Shown one piece after another: positions 10,875 to 20,106 of a DNA stretch of 64,000 nt (its first letter is position 1; every line of letters starts with the position of its first letter). Position numbers and translations under genes: made by a program. The notes below the pieces were generated by a model, which was not told where the DNA came from, searched no databases, and saw only the letters and a program-made list of their open reading frames with translations. The DNA is from Zoogloeaceae bacterium (lineage in GTDB: Bacteria; Pseudomonadota; Gammaproteobacteria; Burkholderiales; Rhodocyclaceae). The DNA lies in the NCBI GenBank assembly GCA_024235675.1, contig JACKLZ010000001.1, forward strand, positions 744,001 through 808,000, in the 5' to 3' direction.

Positions 10875-11807
10875 TCACAGCGCGGCGTTGAGCGCCGGCA
10901 CGGCCTCGAACAGATCGGCGACCAGGCCGTAGTCGGCGATCTGGAAGATCGGCGCTTCGGGGTCCTTGTTGATCGCCACGATGACCTTCGAGTCCTTCAT
11001 GCCGGCCAGATGCTGGATCGCGCCGGAGATGCCGACCGCGACGTACAGCTGCGGGGCGACGATCTTGCCGGTCTGGCCGACCTGGTAGTCGTTGGGCACG
11101 AAACCGGCATCGACCGCCGCGCGGCTGGCGCCAAGCGCCGCGCCGAGCTTGTCGGCCAGCGGTTCGAGGATGGCGTGATAGTTCTCGCCGCTGCCCAGCC
11201 CGCGACCGCCCGAGACCACCACGCCCGCGGCGCCCAGCTCGGGCCGTTCGGACTGGGTCAGCTCGCGCCCGACCAGCGCCGAGAGCACCAGATCCGGCCC
11301 CGCCGCGACGGCCTCGACGCTCGCCGCGCCGCCGTCACCGACCGCATCGAAGGCGGTGGTGCGCACGGTGATGACCTTGACCGCGTCGCTGCTCCTGACC
11401 GTGGCCAGCGCGTTGCCGGCGTAGATCGGGCGCACGAAGGTGTCGGCCGATTCGACGGCGACGATCTCCGACACTTGCGCCACGTCGAGCAATGCCGCCA
11501 CGCGCGGCATCACGTTCTTGCCAAAAGTGGTGGCCGGCGCGAGGAGGTGGGAGTAGGCCGTGCCGGCCACCGAAACGATCAGCGCCGCGAGGTTTTCGGC
11601 GCCTTGCTCGGCATAGTGCGCGGCGTCGGCGCACAGCACCTTGGCGACGCCGTCGAGCGCCGCGGCCGCCGCGCAGGCACCGGCGCAGTCGCTGCCGGCC
11701 ACGAGCACGTGCAGTTCGCCGTCCAGCGCGCGCGCGGCGGCAACGGTGTTGCGGGTGGCGGCCTTGAGGCCGGCGTTGTCATGTTCTGCAATCACGAGAA
11801 TGGGCAT
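10875..11807 (-). CDS. etfA: Electron transfer flavoprotein alpha subunit
   Basis: FAD-carrying subunit of ETF, 310 residues. The C-terminal FAD domain shows VVSGGRGLGSGENY, the QVGQTGKIVAPQLY segment, AVGISGAIQH and INKDPEAPIFQIADYG. It begins 1 nt after the etfB stop, so the pair is translated together. With EtfB it accepts electrons from the acyl-CoA dehydrogenase encoded next. Confidence 0.97.
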   Translation of the reverse strand: MPILVIAEHDNAGLKAATRNTVAAARALDGELHVLVAGSDCAGACAAAAALDGVAKVLCADAAHYAEQGAENLAALIVSVAGTAYSHLLAPATTFGKNVMPRVAALLDVAQVSEIVAVESADTFVRPIYAGNALATVRSSDAVKVITVRTTAFDAVGDGGAASVEAVAAGPDLVLSALVGRELTQSERPELGAAGVVVSGGRGLGSGENYHAILEPLADKLGAALGASRAAVDAGFVPNDYQVGQTGKIVAPQLYVAVGISGAIQHLAGMKDSKVIVAINKDPEAPIFQIADYGLVADLFEAVPALNAAL

Positions 11808-11808
11808 G

Positions 11809-12558
11809 TCAGATCACCTTCGCTTCGTTCTTGAGCTTGTCGACCAGCTGCGCCACGTCGGCCACCATCACCCCGGCGCTGCGCGCGGCGGGCTCCTGGA
11901 CCTTGAGCGTGGCAAGCCGGGGCGCGACGTCGACGCCGAGCGCGTCGGGGGTGACGGTCTCGAGCGGCTTCTTCTTGGCTTTCATGATGTTGGGCAGCGT
12001 GGCGTAGCGCGGCTCGTTGAGCCGCAGGTCGGTGGTGATCACCGCCGGCAGCGTCATCGACAGGGTCTCCAGCCCGCCATCGATCTCGCGCGTGACACTG
12101 ACCTTGCCATCGGCTACCGCCACCTTCGAGGCAAAGGTGGCCTGCGGCAGCGTCAGCAACGCGGCGAGCATCTGGCCGGTCTGGTTGGCGTCGTCGTCGA
12201 TCGCCTGCTTGCCGAGGATGATCAGGTCGGGCGACTCTTTTTCGCACAGCGCCTTGAGCAGCTTGGCCACCGCCAGCGGCTGCAGCTCGGCGTCGGTGCT
12301 GACCAGGATGCCGCGGTCGGCGCCGATCGCCATCGCGGTGCGCAGCGTCTCCTGACACTGCGCCACGCCGCAGGAGACGGCGACCACTTCGGTCGCCACC
12401 CCGGCTTCCTTCAGCCGCACGGCCTCTTCCACCGCGATCTCGTCGAAGGGGTTCATGGCCATCTTGACGTTGGCCAGCTCGACCCCGGAGTGGTCGGCCT
12501 TGACCCGCACCTTGACGTTGTAGTCGACCACGCGTTTGACCGGAACAAGTATTTTCAT
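11809..12558 (-). CDS. etfB: Electron transfer flavoprotein beta subunit
   Basis: AMP-binding subunit of ETF, 249 residues, with MKILVPVKRVVDYN at the start, NPFDEIAVEEA, and the GKQAIDDDANQTGQML signature. The frame extends far upstream across the ligase gene, but the ATG at 12558 has GAGGAG 7 nt before it and gives the normal length. It lies 11 nt after the acyl-CoA ligase stop. Confidence 0.97.
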   Translation of the reverse strand: MKILVPVKRVVDYNVKVRVKADHSGVELANVKMAMNPFDEIAVEEAVRLKEAGVATEVVAVSCGVAQCQETLRTAMAIGADRGILVSTDAELQPLAVAKLLKALCEKESPDLIILGKQAIDDDANQTGQMLAALLTLPQATFASKVAVADGKVSVTREIDGGLETLSMTLPAVITTDLRLNEPRYATLPNIMKAKKKPLETVTPDALGVDVAPRLATLKVQEPAARSAGVMVADVAQLVDKLKNEAKVI

Positions 12559-12569
12559 GGGAAATCTCC

Positions 12570-14210
12570 TCAGTCGATGGCCGCGTTGCTCTTGGCCTGC
12601 TCGCGCAGGACGAACTTCTGGATCTTGCCGGTCGACGTCTTGGGCAGAACGCAGAACTCGATGTGCTTGGGCACCTTGAAGCGGGCCAGGTGGCCGCGGC
12701 AGTGTTCGATGATGTCGTCGGCGGTGACCTGGGCGTCTTCCTTGATCTCGATGTAGGCCGCCGGCACCTCGCCCCACTTGTCGTCGGGCTTGGCCACCAC
12801 CGCCGCCATCATCACCGCCGGGTGGCGGAACAGGACTTCTTCGACCTCCAGCGAGGAGATGTTCTCGCCGCCGGAGATGATCACGTCCTTGGAGCGGTCC
12901 TTGATCTTGACGTAGCCGTCCGGGTGCATCACCGCCAGATCGCCGGTGTGGAACCAGCCGCCCTCGAAGGATTCGGTGGTCGCCTTCTCGTTCTTCAGGT
13001 AGCCCTTCATCACGATGTTGCCGCGGAACATGATCTCGCCCATGGTCTCGCCATCGGCCGGCACCGCCGTCATGCTCACCGGGTCGAGCACGGTGATCGC
13101 TTCCTGCATGTGGTTGCGCACTCCCTGACGGCCGTTGCGCTCGGCGCGGCGGTCGATCGGCAGCGCGTCCCATTCCGGGTGCTTGGCGCACACCGAGGCC
13201 GGGCCGTAGGTCTCGGTCAGCCCGTACACATGGGTGATATCGAAGCCCATGCGCTCGGCGCCCTCGATGATCGCGGCCGGGGGCGCGGCGCCGGCGATCA
13301 GGCCGCTGACCTTGTGGTCGATGCCTTCACGCAGCTTTTCGGGGGCGTTGATCATCATTCCGTAGACGATCGGCGCGCCGCACATGTGGCTGACCTTGTA
13401 GCGTCGGACCAGCTCGAAGATCAGCGCCGGGTCCACCTTGCGCAGACACACGTTGACGCCCGCGTTGGCCGCCATCGTCCACGGAAAGCACCAACCGTTG
13501 CAGTGGAACATCGGCAAGGTCCACAGATAGACCGAGTGCGCCGGCATGCCCCAGCTGATGATGTTGGAGGCGGCGTTGAGGTAGGCGCCGCGGTGGTGAT
13601 AGACCACACCCTTCGGGTTGCCGGTGGTGCCGGAGGTGTAGTTGAGGGCGATGGCGTCCCATTCGTCCTCGGGCAGCTGCCATGCGAAATCGGCGCTGCC
13701 TTCGGCAATGAAGGCTTCGTACTCGATCTCGCCGACGCAGGTGGTGCCGGGGTATTCGGGATCGAGCGCGTCGATGACCAGAGGCTTGGGGCCGTCGAGC
13801 ATCGCCAGCGCGGCGCGCACGACCTCGGCAAACTCGGGGTCGGTGATCAGCACCTTGGCCTCGCCGTGGCCGAGCATGAAGGCGATGGCTTCGGCATCGA
13901 GCCGGGTGTTGAGCGTGTTCAACACCGCGCCGGTCATGGGCACGCCGAAATGTGCCTCGAACATCGCCGGCACGTTCGACAGCATCACCGCCACGGTGTC
14001 GCCGCGGCCAATGCCCTTCGCCGCCAGCGCACCGGCCAGCTGGCGGCAGCGGTCGTAGGTCTGCGACCAGGTGAAGGTGCGCGTGCCGTGAATCACACTG
14101 GTACGCTGCGGATAGACACTGGCACTACGCTCGATGAAACTCAGCGGCGACAGCGCGACATGATTGGCGGAATTCTTCTCCAGCCCCTGCAGATAGGGAT
14201 TGCTCGACAC
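12570..14210 (-). CDS. AMP-dependent acyl-CoA ligase (fatty acid/aryl acid-CoA synthetase)
   Basis: ANL-family enzyme activating a carboxylic acid to its CoA thioester through an acyl-adenylate. With the GTG at 14210 (GAGGAG 7 nt upstream) it is 546 residues, the normal size; longer frames reach 14417 but have no family-like N-terminus. Visible are YTSGTTGNPKGV (P-loop), YGLTETYGP, GWFHTGDLA, DRSKDVIISGGENIS and the catalytic-lysine end STGKIQKF. First gene of the ligase-etfB-etfA-dehydrogenase-ETF:QO cluster. Nearest recalled relatives act on medium-chain or methylmercapto/aryl acids; the exact acid is unknown. Confidence 0.92.
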   Translation of the reverse strand: MSSNPYLQGLEKNSANHVALSPLSFIERSASVYPQRTSVIHGTRTFTWSQTYDRCRQLAGALAAKGIGRGDTVAVMLSNVPAMFEAHFGVPMTGAVLNTLNTRLDAEAIAFMLGHGEAKVLITDPEFAEVVRAALAMLDGPKPLVIDALDPEYPGTTCVGEIEYEAFIAEGSADFAWQLPEDEWDAIALNYTSGTTGNPKGVVYHHRGAYLNAASNIISWGMPAHSVYLWTLPMFHCNGWCFPWTMAANAGVNVCLRKVDPALIFELVRRYKVSHMCGAPIVYGMMINAPEKLREGIDHKVSGLIAGAAPPAAIIEGAERMGFDITHVYGLTETYGPASVCAKHPEWDALPIDRRAERNGRQGVRNHMQEAITVLDPVSMTAVPADGETMGEIMFRGNIVMKGYLKNEKATTESFEGGWFHTGDLAVMHPDGYVKIKDRSKDVIISGGENISSLEVEEVLFRHPAVMMAAVVAKPDDKWGEVPAAYIEIKEDAQVTADDIIEHCRGHLARFKVPKHIEFCVLPKTSTGKIQKFVLREQAKSNAAID

Positions 14211-14304
14211 CTTTCGACTCCTCGTACCAGATGGTTGGACCGGGCGCCGGACGCGGCCGGCACACCTCCGCTCAGCGGCGGATTGGTCACGCAGAGTGGC
14301 AACA

Positions 14305-14321
14305 AAAGTTGTCGAAACTTT
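14305..14321. promoter_or_regulatory. Palindrome in the ligase/hybrid kinase divergent region
   Basis: Perfect inverted repeat AAAGTT-N5-AACTTT in the region between the acyl-CoA ligase and the hybrid kinase. Its position fits an operator for one or both divergent genes; no regulator family can be assigned. Confidence 0.3.
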
Positions 14322-14415
14322 CTGCAAAATGTACTGAATCTTGTCTGCCGCAACATCGGCCGGCCAAGGCCCTAAAATTGCAGCCATCGCCGCACCGACC
14401 GGACCCCGCATCGCC

Positions 14416-16470
14416 ATGACCGAGCGCCCGACCCCGCCCGACCCCGCAGCCTTGCCGATCAGCGACCAGCGCTACCGCGAAATGGTCTCGGCCGCGCTCG
14501 ACCGCATCAACGACGGGGTCACCGTGTTCGACCACACGCTGCGCCTGGTCACCTGCAACCGCAGCTTCCTGCGCCTGCTCGATTTTCCCGACCACCTCGG
14601 CGCCCCCGGCACACCGTTCGAAGCCTTCATCCGCTACAACGCCGAGCGCGGCGAGTATGGCGACGGCGACATCGAGGCGCAGGTGGCCGAACGCGTCGCC
14701 GACGCGGCCAGCTTTTCGCGCCACGAGACCGAGCGCCGCCGCCCCGACGGCACGCTGCTGTTGATCCGCGGGTTTCCGCTGCCGCACAACGGCTTCATCA
14801 CCCTGTACTCCGACATCACCGAGGCCGAACGCCAGCGCCGCCTGATCGACCAGCACCAAAGCGAGCTCGAAGCGCACATTGCGGCGCGCACCGAAGAACT
14901 CACCGCCGCCAATGCCGAGCTGCGCGGCGCGCTCGAAAACAACCAGAAGATCGCCACCCGGCTGCGCAACAGCGAAGCGCGGCTGCGCCTGATCACCGAC
15001 ACCATTCCCGCCCACATCGCCTACTTCGACCACACCTGGACCTACCGTTACGCCAACAAGCGCTACGCCGAGTGGTTTGGCTGGAGCAGCGAGGGGATGA
15101 CCGACAAGCCGATCCGCGAGGTCATCGGCGAGACGCTGTTTACCCGCGTCGAAGCCGACGTGCGCGCCGCGCTGGCCGGCGAGGAAGCGACCTACGAGTA
15201 CGCGCTCGACGGTGCCGACGGCGCACGCATGTTCGCGCGCAGCACGCTGCTACCCGACATCTCGCCCGACGGCACGGTCATCGGCTGCTTCGTTCACTCG
15301 GTCGACATCACCGAGCAGCGGCGCACCCAGAACGCCCTCGCCCAGGCGCAGAAGATGGAAGCCATCGGCCAGCTCACCGGCGGGCTGGCGCACGACTTCA
15401 ACAACATGCTGACGGTGATCATGGGCAACCTCACCGGCCTGCGCGAGGCCCTGCCCGAGGCCCCGGAGATGGCCGAGTTCGTCGAGCCGGCAATGGGCGC
15501 GGCCGAGGGCGGCGCCGAGCTCATCAAACGCCTGCTGACCTTCTCGCGCCAGCAGCCGATCGAACCCTGCGCGGTCGAGGTGAACGCGCTGGTGCTCGAC
15601 ATGGCGCGCCTGATCCGCCGCTCGGTGCCGCGCGCGATTACCGTATCGACCACCTCGCGCGACGACGACCTGATCGCCCTGGCCGATCCGCACCAGCTCC
15701 AGAGCGCGCTGCTGAACCTGGCGCTGAACGCCCGCGACGCGATGCCCAACGGCGGTCAGCTGGTGATCGAGTCCTCACTCGAAGCCATCGACAACAACGC
15801 CGCCAGTGACCTCGAAGTCCCCCCCGGAGACTATGTCCAGATTGCCGTCACCGACAACGGCACCGGGATGGACGGGGTGATTCTGGCGCGCGTTTTCGAG
15901 CCTTTCTTCACCACCAAGAATTTCGGCATCGGCAGCGGCCTGGGCTTGTCGATGGTGTATGGCTTCATCAAGCAATCCAACGGCGGGGTACGCATCCGCA
16001 GCCGTCAGGCGGTGGGCACCACGGTTGCACTGCTGCTCCCGCGCATCGCCCCAGCCGGGTCAGACAATGGCGCCGACGGCCTCCCCGGCAGCGACCACGC
16101 CGATCTCGCCAACACGCTGGTGCTGCTGGTTGAAGACGACGCCGAAGTACGCAAGATCGTGCGAAAGCAACTCGCCTCGCTGGGCTGCGCAGTGCTCGAA
16201 GCCGAGAACGGTCACGAAGCGGCCGACATGATCGAGCACATCCCGGCAATTGGCGCCGTGCTCAGCGACATAGTCATGCCCGGCGGCATGGATGGCCGCG
16301 CGCTGGCGCGTTTCGTGCGCGGTTTCCGCCCGGCGCTACCGCTGGTGCTGATGAGCGGCTACGCCACCCAACACCCTGGCAACCATGAACACAGCGCCAC
16401 TTTCGTGCTGTCCAAACCCTTCAGCCGCGAGGCGCTCGCCGACGCATTGCACAAGGCGCTGAAGCACTAG
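14416..16470 (+). CDS. Hybrid sensor histidine kinase with two PAS domains
   Basis: 684 residues from the ATG at 14416 (an in-frame upstream start at 14341 is possible but adds a low-complexity segment). Order: PAS fold (about 20-135), coiled coil (about 140-190), second PAS (about 190-300), HisKA with H326 in GGLAHDFNNML, HATPase (NLALNARDAMPNGG, DNGTGM, GSGLGLSMV), and a C-terminal receiver (LLVEDDAEV, SDIVMPGGMDG). No transmembrane segment, so it probably senses a cytoplasmic signal. Followed after 85 nt by a response regulator and divergent from the acyl-CoA cluster, which it may control. Confidence 0.92.
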   Translation: MTERPTPPDPAALPISDQRYREMVSAALDRINDGVTVFDHTLRLVTCNRSFLRLLDFPDHLGAPGTPFEAFIRYNAERGEYGDGDIEAQVAERVADAASFSRHETERRRPDGTLLLIRGFPLPHNGFITLYSDITEAERQRRLIDQHQSELEAHIAARTEELTAANAELRGALENNQKIATRLRNSEARLRLITDTIPAHIAYFDHTWTYRYANKRYAEWFGWSSEGMTDKPIREVIGETLFTRVEADVRAALAGEEATYEYALDGADGARMFARSTLLPDISPDGTVIGCFVHSVDITEQRRTQNALAQAQKMEAIGQLTGGLAHDFNNMLTVIMGNLTGLREALPEAPEMAEFVEPAMGAAEGGAELIKRLLTFSRQQPIEPCAVEVNALVLDMARLIRRSVPRAITVSTTSRDDDLIALADPHQLQSALLNLALNARDAMPNGGQLVIESSLEAIDNNAASDLEVPPGDYVQIAVTDNGTGMDGVILARVFEPFFTTKNFGIGSGLGLSMVYGFIKQSNGGVRIRSRQAVGTTVALLLPRIAPAGSDNGADGLPGSDHADLANTLVLLVEDDAEVRKIVRKQLASLGCAVLEAENGHEAADMIEHIPAIGAVLSDIVMPGGMDGRALARFVRGFRPALPLVLMSGYATQHPGNHEHSATFVLSKPFSREALADALHKALKH

Positions 16471-16555
16471 AAAATCAGATTCCCGGCGACGGCGCAGCGC
16501 GTCGCCGGCACGGCACCGAAAGCACCCGGCCAGCACAGCAAAAGGAGAACCATTC

Positions 16556-17269
16556 ATGACCGACGCAAGGCGGCCACTGATCTACATTGTCGAAGACGAT
16601 TTTCGTGTGGCGCAACTGATCGAAAAGACGCTGCTCAAGTTCGATTTTCGCTGCAAGGTCTTCTCCACCGGCAGCGACTTTCTTCGCCAACTGCGCGTCC
16701 AGCCACCGCACATCACGATTCTCGACCTCGGCCTACCGGACATGGACGGACTGCAAGTGGTGAGCCAGTTGCGCGCCAGCTACGGCTTCGGGCTGCTCAT
16801 CGTCACCGCCCGCGCTGACACCCACGACCGCGTGCTCGGGCTGGAGCTCGGCGCTGACGACTACGTCACCAAGCCTTTCGAACCGCGCGAGCTGATTGCC
16901 CGTGTGCGCAGCGTCTATCGGCGTTATCAAGCCAACGTTGCATCGCCGCTGGCGGCGCCAAAAATCGCGCGTTTCGCCAACTGGCGTTTTGATCTGGCAA
17001 CGTTTTCGCTGGTCAGCCCGACCGGCGTCGAAACGACTCTCAGCCAGGCCGAAGGGCAGCTGCTGACCGTGCTGCTCGAGCACGCCAACCAGATCCTCTC
17101 GCGCGACCAGCTCCTCGACGGGCGCGACGTGTGTGCGCTCGATCGCAGTATCGACCTGCGCATCTCCCGCCTGCGCCGGCGGCTGGACGAAAACCCCCAG
17201 CACGCCAAGCTGATCAAGACGGTGTATGGCGCGGGCTATCTGCTTGCCGCCACCGTCGACTGGCAATAG
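16556..17269 (+). CDS. OmpR-type response regulator
   Basis: 237 residues: N-terminal receiver with acidic pair ED (13-14), phospho-acceptor D57 (ILDLGLP) and Lys in VTKPFEPREL, then a winged-helix DNA-binding domain (about 130-235) with the usual SRDQLL, RSIDLRISRLRRRL and GAGYLL segments. AAAGGAG precedes the ATG. It follows the hybrid kinase gene and is the likely output partner; phosphotransfer between them is inferred from position. Confidence 0.94.
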   Translation: MTDARRPLIYIVEDDFRVAQLIEKTLLKFDFRCKVFSTGSDFLRQLRVQPPHITILDLGLPDMDGLQVVSQLRASYGFGLLIVTARADTHDRVLGLELGADDYVTKPFEPRELIARVRSVYRRYQANVASPLAAPKIARFANWRFDLATFSLVSPTGVETTLSQAEGQLLTVLLEHANQILSRDQLLDGRDVCALDRSIDLRISRLRRRLDENPQHAKLIKTVYGAGYLLAATVDWQ

Positions 17270-17273
17270 CGCT

Positions 17274-18413
17274 TTAGTCGGGCTTCGCCACCAAGCGCCA
17301 CAGCGTCGTCATTTCAGCCGCGCGGGCGGCATGCAGCGGATCGTCCGAGTCCTGCGCCTTGGCATGGCGCGGACGGATCTCATGGTGATCGCGAACGCTC
17401 AGGCCGGCAGCGTCGATCCACCCCAGCAATTCCTCGCGCGTACGCAGGCCCAGGTGCTCAGCCAGATCCGACAAGATCAGCCAGCCCTCGCCGTCCGGCG
17501 TGAGGTGCTCGGCCAGCCCGGACAGAAAGCCGCGCAGCATCTGACTGTCGGGGTCGTACACCGCCGATTCGATGGGCGCAGACGGCCGCGCAGGCACCCA
17601 GGGCGGATTGCACACCACCAAGGGCGCGCGGCCTTCGGGGAACAGATCCATCTTCTGCAGCGCGACTTGCTTGGCCACACCGAGCTGCGTCAGGTTGTCC
17701 AGCGCACACGCCAGCGCCCGCGAATCGGTATCGGTCGCCACCACCTGCTTCACGCCGCGCTTGACCAGCACGGCTGCCAGCACGCCGGAGCCGGTGCCGA
17801 TATCGAAAGCCAGCGTCTTGGCCGGCAGCGGTGCCTGAGCAACCAGATCCACATACTCGCCGCGAATCGGTGAAAACACGCCGTAGTGCGGTGTGATGGT
17901 GGCGTCCAGCGCGGGCACGCTCACGCCTTTGAGCCGCCACTGCCAGGCGCCGACCAGACCGAGCAGTTCGCGCAGCGAGATCAGGTAGTCCGCGTCTGCC
18001 GCACCAAACACGCTCGTGCAGGCCTCGGCCACATCCGGCGCGCGCCGCAGCGACACACGATGCCCCGCCGCCACCGGCACCAGCACCATGCCCAAGGTGC
18101 GCGCCTGCTGCGCCTGCGCCTGACGATGCAGATGAAAGCGCTCGGCGATCGACTTGTCGTCCGACGGCCCCCGCCGGCTGCGCTGCACGCGCCGGCTCAT
18201 CGCCTGCAGAAGTTGGCGTGCGTTGTGATAGTCGCCCTTCCACAGCAAGGCCGTACCCTCGCAGGCCAGCCGGTAGGCGGTGTCGGCGCTCATGGTGTCG
18301 TCAGCCGTCACCACCCGACGCGGCGGCGGCGCGCCCCGCTCGGAGCGCCACTGCGCGCTGTGGGTGCGCGTACCTACGGTCCATTCAATCATCGGCGGGT
18401 CGGATTCGGTCAT
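17274..18413 (-). CDS. Class I SAM-dependent methyltransferase, HemK/PrmC-like core
   Basis: 379 residues from the ATG at 18413. The C-terminal half has the SAM-binding DIGTGSGVLAAVLV and the catalytic-type NPPW motif used by N-methyltransferases acting on Gln/Asn or adenine amino groups (HemK/PrmC, RlmG-like). The N-terminal half (about 1-190) is charged and not recognised. It is convergent with the response regulator gene with only 4 nt between stops. The target is unknown; an rRNA or protein amide is plausible. Confidence 0.78.
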   Translation of the reverse strand: MTESDPPMIEWTVGTRTHSAQWRSERGAPPPRRVVTADDTMSADTAYRLACEGTALLWKGDYHNARQLLQAMSRRVQRSRRGPSDDKSIAERFHLHRQAQAQQARTLGMVLVPVAAGHRVSLRRAPDVAEACTSVFGAADADYLISLRELLGLVGAWQWRLKGVSVPALDATITPHYGVFSPIRGEYVDLVAQAPLPAKTLAFDIGTGSGVLAAVLVKRGVKQVVATDTDSRALACALDNLTQLGVAKQVALQKMDLFPEGRAPLVVCNPPWVPARPSAPIESAVYDPDSQMLRGFLSGLAEHLTPDGEGWLILSDLAEHLGLRTREELLGWIDAAGLSVRDHHEIRPRHAKAQDSDDPLHAARAAEMTTLWRLVAKPD

Positions 18414-18601
18414 GCCGGCCTCCGCAGACGGGTCGCGCAAAGCGTCGCAAACAGGCGGGGGTCTTTCACATCGGTCTCGATCGTCGGTTCGGCGCCCCAG
18501 GTGGCGCGCCGCAATAGCAAAAGCGGATTGTACGCGCGCCGGCTTGCCCTAGGCCGGCCGGCTCGGCTAGGCTGGCTCTTCCGTTGCCTGAACGCTGGCC
18601 C

Positions 18602-19231
18602 ATGAACCACTTCCCCATCCCCTTCGGGCTGATCTTCGGCCTGTTCGTGTTTGTCATGATCTGGCGCGTCATCATGCGTGTACTGCGCCGCGTGTCACGC
18701 ATGACCGACAGCGTCCCCGCCGACGCCGGCCCGGCCGTGGGCCGCTCTGGCTGGGGTAGTGCCGTGGTCAATGGGGCCCGTGCCACCAACTGCATCCGTG
18801 TGGTCGAATACGCCACCGGCCATGCAGTCCAGATGCATCCGATTTTTGGCGGCGGACTGGTGTGGCTGCCCAAGCGCGACACCACGCAACAACACGACGG
18901 CACAGCCGCCCTGCTGAACCATGGCAAACATGCGATTCAACTGACCGGGAAGCTCGCCGAATTCATGAACCCAAAAACCCGCAACACCGCAGCGGCGAGC
19001 GCACACGCCATGCACACCCACCGGACCGACCCCGACCCGGACCACTCAAAAGCCACCGCCCTGGCCACCGGCGTACGCCGTCTGCCGCGCGACACGGGCG
19101 GCAGCGGGCTGAGTCGTCTGGCCATCTGGATCGCCATCGCGCTGCTGGTGTTCGTGGTGCTTCGCCGCACCGTGCCCGAGCTGATCACACCGATCGAACA
19201 GATCATTACCGAGCTGCTGAGAGGATTCTGA
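18602..19231 (+). CDS. Hypothetical protein with two membrane segments
   Basis: 209 residues from the ATG at 18602. A hydrophobic segment at about 5-27 is followed by basic residues; a second lies near the C-terminus (about 175-195, WIAIALLVFVVL). The hydrophilic middle holds a conserved-looking GGGLVWLPKRD stretch. No family recognised. It is the first of three plus-strand genes (with 19238-19726 and 19723-20106) spaced or overlapped as an operon. Confidence 0.65.
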   Translation: MNHFPIPFGLIFGLFVFVMIWRVIMRVLRRVSRMTDSVPADAGPAVGRSGWGSAVVNGARATNCIRVVEYATGHAVQMHPIFGGGLVWLPKRDTTQQHDGTAALLNHGKHAIQLTGKLAEFMNPKTRNTAAASAHAMHTHRTDPDPDHSKATALATGVRRLPRDTGGSGLSRLAIWIAIALLVFVVLRRTVPELITPIEQIITELLRGF

Positions 19232-19237
19232 TACGCC

Positions 19238-19726
19238 ATGTCATCGCCCCCGACACCACCCAGGAACGACACCACCACCATCGCCGTGGGCCCGGACGAA
19301 ATGATCGCCCGCATCCGCACCGCCAAGCCCCAAGTCATGCAATGCCCCGTGCCGCCCGGCGCCGGCGTGCCGCAAGCCGCACCGGCCAAGCCGACGCATC
19401 CGGCCGAGCAGAATCTCTATCAGTCGGCCGGCGCGCTAATGCGCCGCCTGGCCGACACCGTGACCGAATGGCGCACCCAGGTGCCCGACGACGCACAACC
19501 GGCGATCCTGGCCATCCTGCATGGCGGCGTGCAGATCAACGTCAGCTTGCTGGCCGAAGAGAGTTTTCACGGCATCCGGGTCGAAGGCACGCTCAACGGC
19601 GCGCCCTGCATGCTGCTCGCGCACCAATCCTCGATCCAGTTGCTGTGCTATGTGGCCAAGGTGGAGCCCGAGGCACCCCGGCGCACCATCGGCTTCATCA
19701 TCGACGGAGAAACACGAGAAATATGA
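19238..19726 (+). CDS. Hypothetical soluble protein
   Basis: 162 residues with a Pro/Ala-rich N-terminal half and a compact C-terminal half (about 85-160) ending in GETREI. No signal peptide, membrane segment or known motif was seen. It begins 6 nt after the upstream membrane protein gene and its stop overlaps the next start as ATGA, so the three genes are probably co-expressed. Confidence 0.6.
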   Translation: MSSPPTPPRNDTTTIAVGPDEMIARIRTAKPQVMQCPVPPGAGVPQAAPAKPTHPAEQNLYQSAGALMRRLADTVTEWRTQVPDDAQPAILAILHGGVQINVSLLAEESFHGIRVEGTLNGAPCMLLAHQSSIQLLCYVAKVEPEAPRRTIGFIIDGETREI

Positions 19727-20106
19727 TGCGTATCAGTCACCTCGACCATCTGGTACTGACGGTCGCCGACATCGCCGTAAGTTGCGACTTCTACACACGC
19801 GTAATGAAAATGGAAAAAGTGGTCTTTGGCGGCGGCCGCATCGCGCTCGCCTTCGGCCACCAGAAGATCAACCTGCATCAGCATCATGCCGAGCTGCAAC
19901 CACATGCCAAAGCGCCGCTGCCGGGCAGCGCCGACCTGTGTTTCATTACCAGCACACCGCTGACCGAGGTGATTACCCATCTGGCCGAATGCGGCGTCGC
20001 GATGCTCGAAGGGCCGATCCCACGCACCGGCGCCACCGGCCCGATCGTGTCGGTGTATTTCCGTGACCCGGACGGTAACCTGATCGAAGTCGCCAACCCC
20101 GCCTAA
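19723..20106 (+). CDS. VOC (glyoxalase/dioxygenase superfamily) protein
   Basis: 127 residues covering one VOC beta-alpha-beta-beta-beta pair: LDHLVLTVADI at the start, FYTRVMKM, FGHQKINLHQ, and the metal/active-site end YFRDPDGNLIEVAN. The His and Glu positions for metal binding (HLDH, NLIE) are present. It starts by ATGA overlap with the gene before (19726 is an alternative ATG). Its stop overlaps the convergent DUF364-type gene by 4 nt. Substrate unknown. Confidence 0.85.
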   Translation: MMRISHLDHLVLTVADIAVSCDFYTRVMKMEKVVFGGGRIALAFGHQKINLHQHHAELQPHAKAPLPGSADLCFITSTPLTEVITHLAECGVAMLEGPIPRTGATGPIVSVYFRDPDGNLIEVANPA

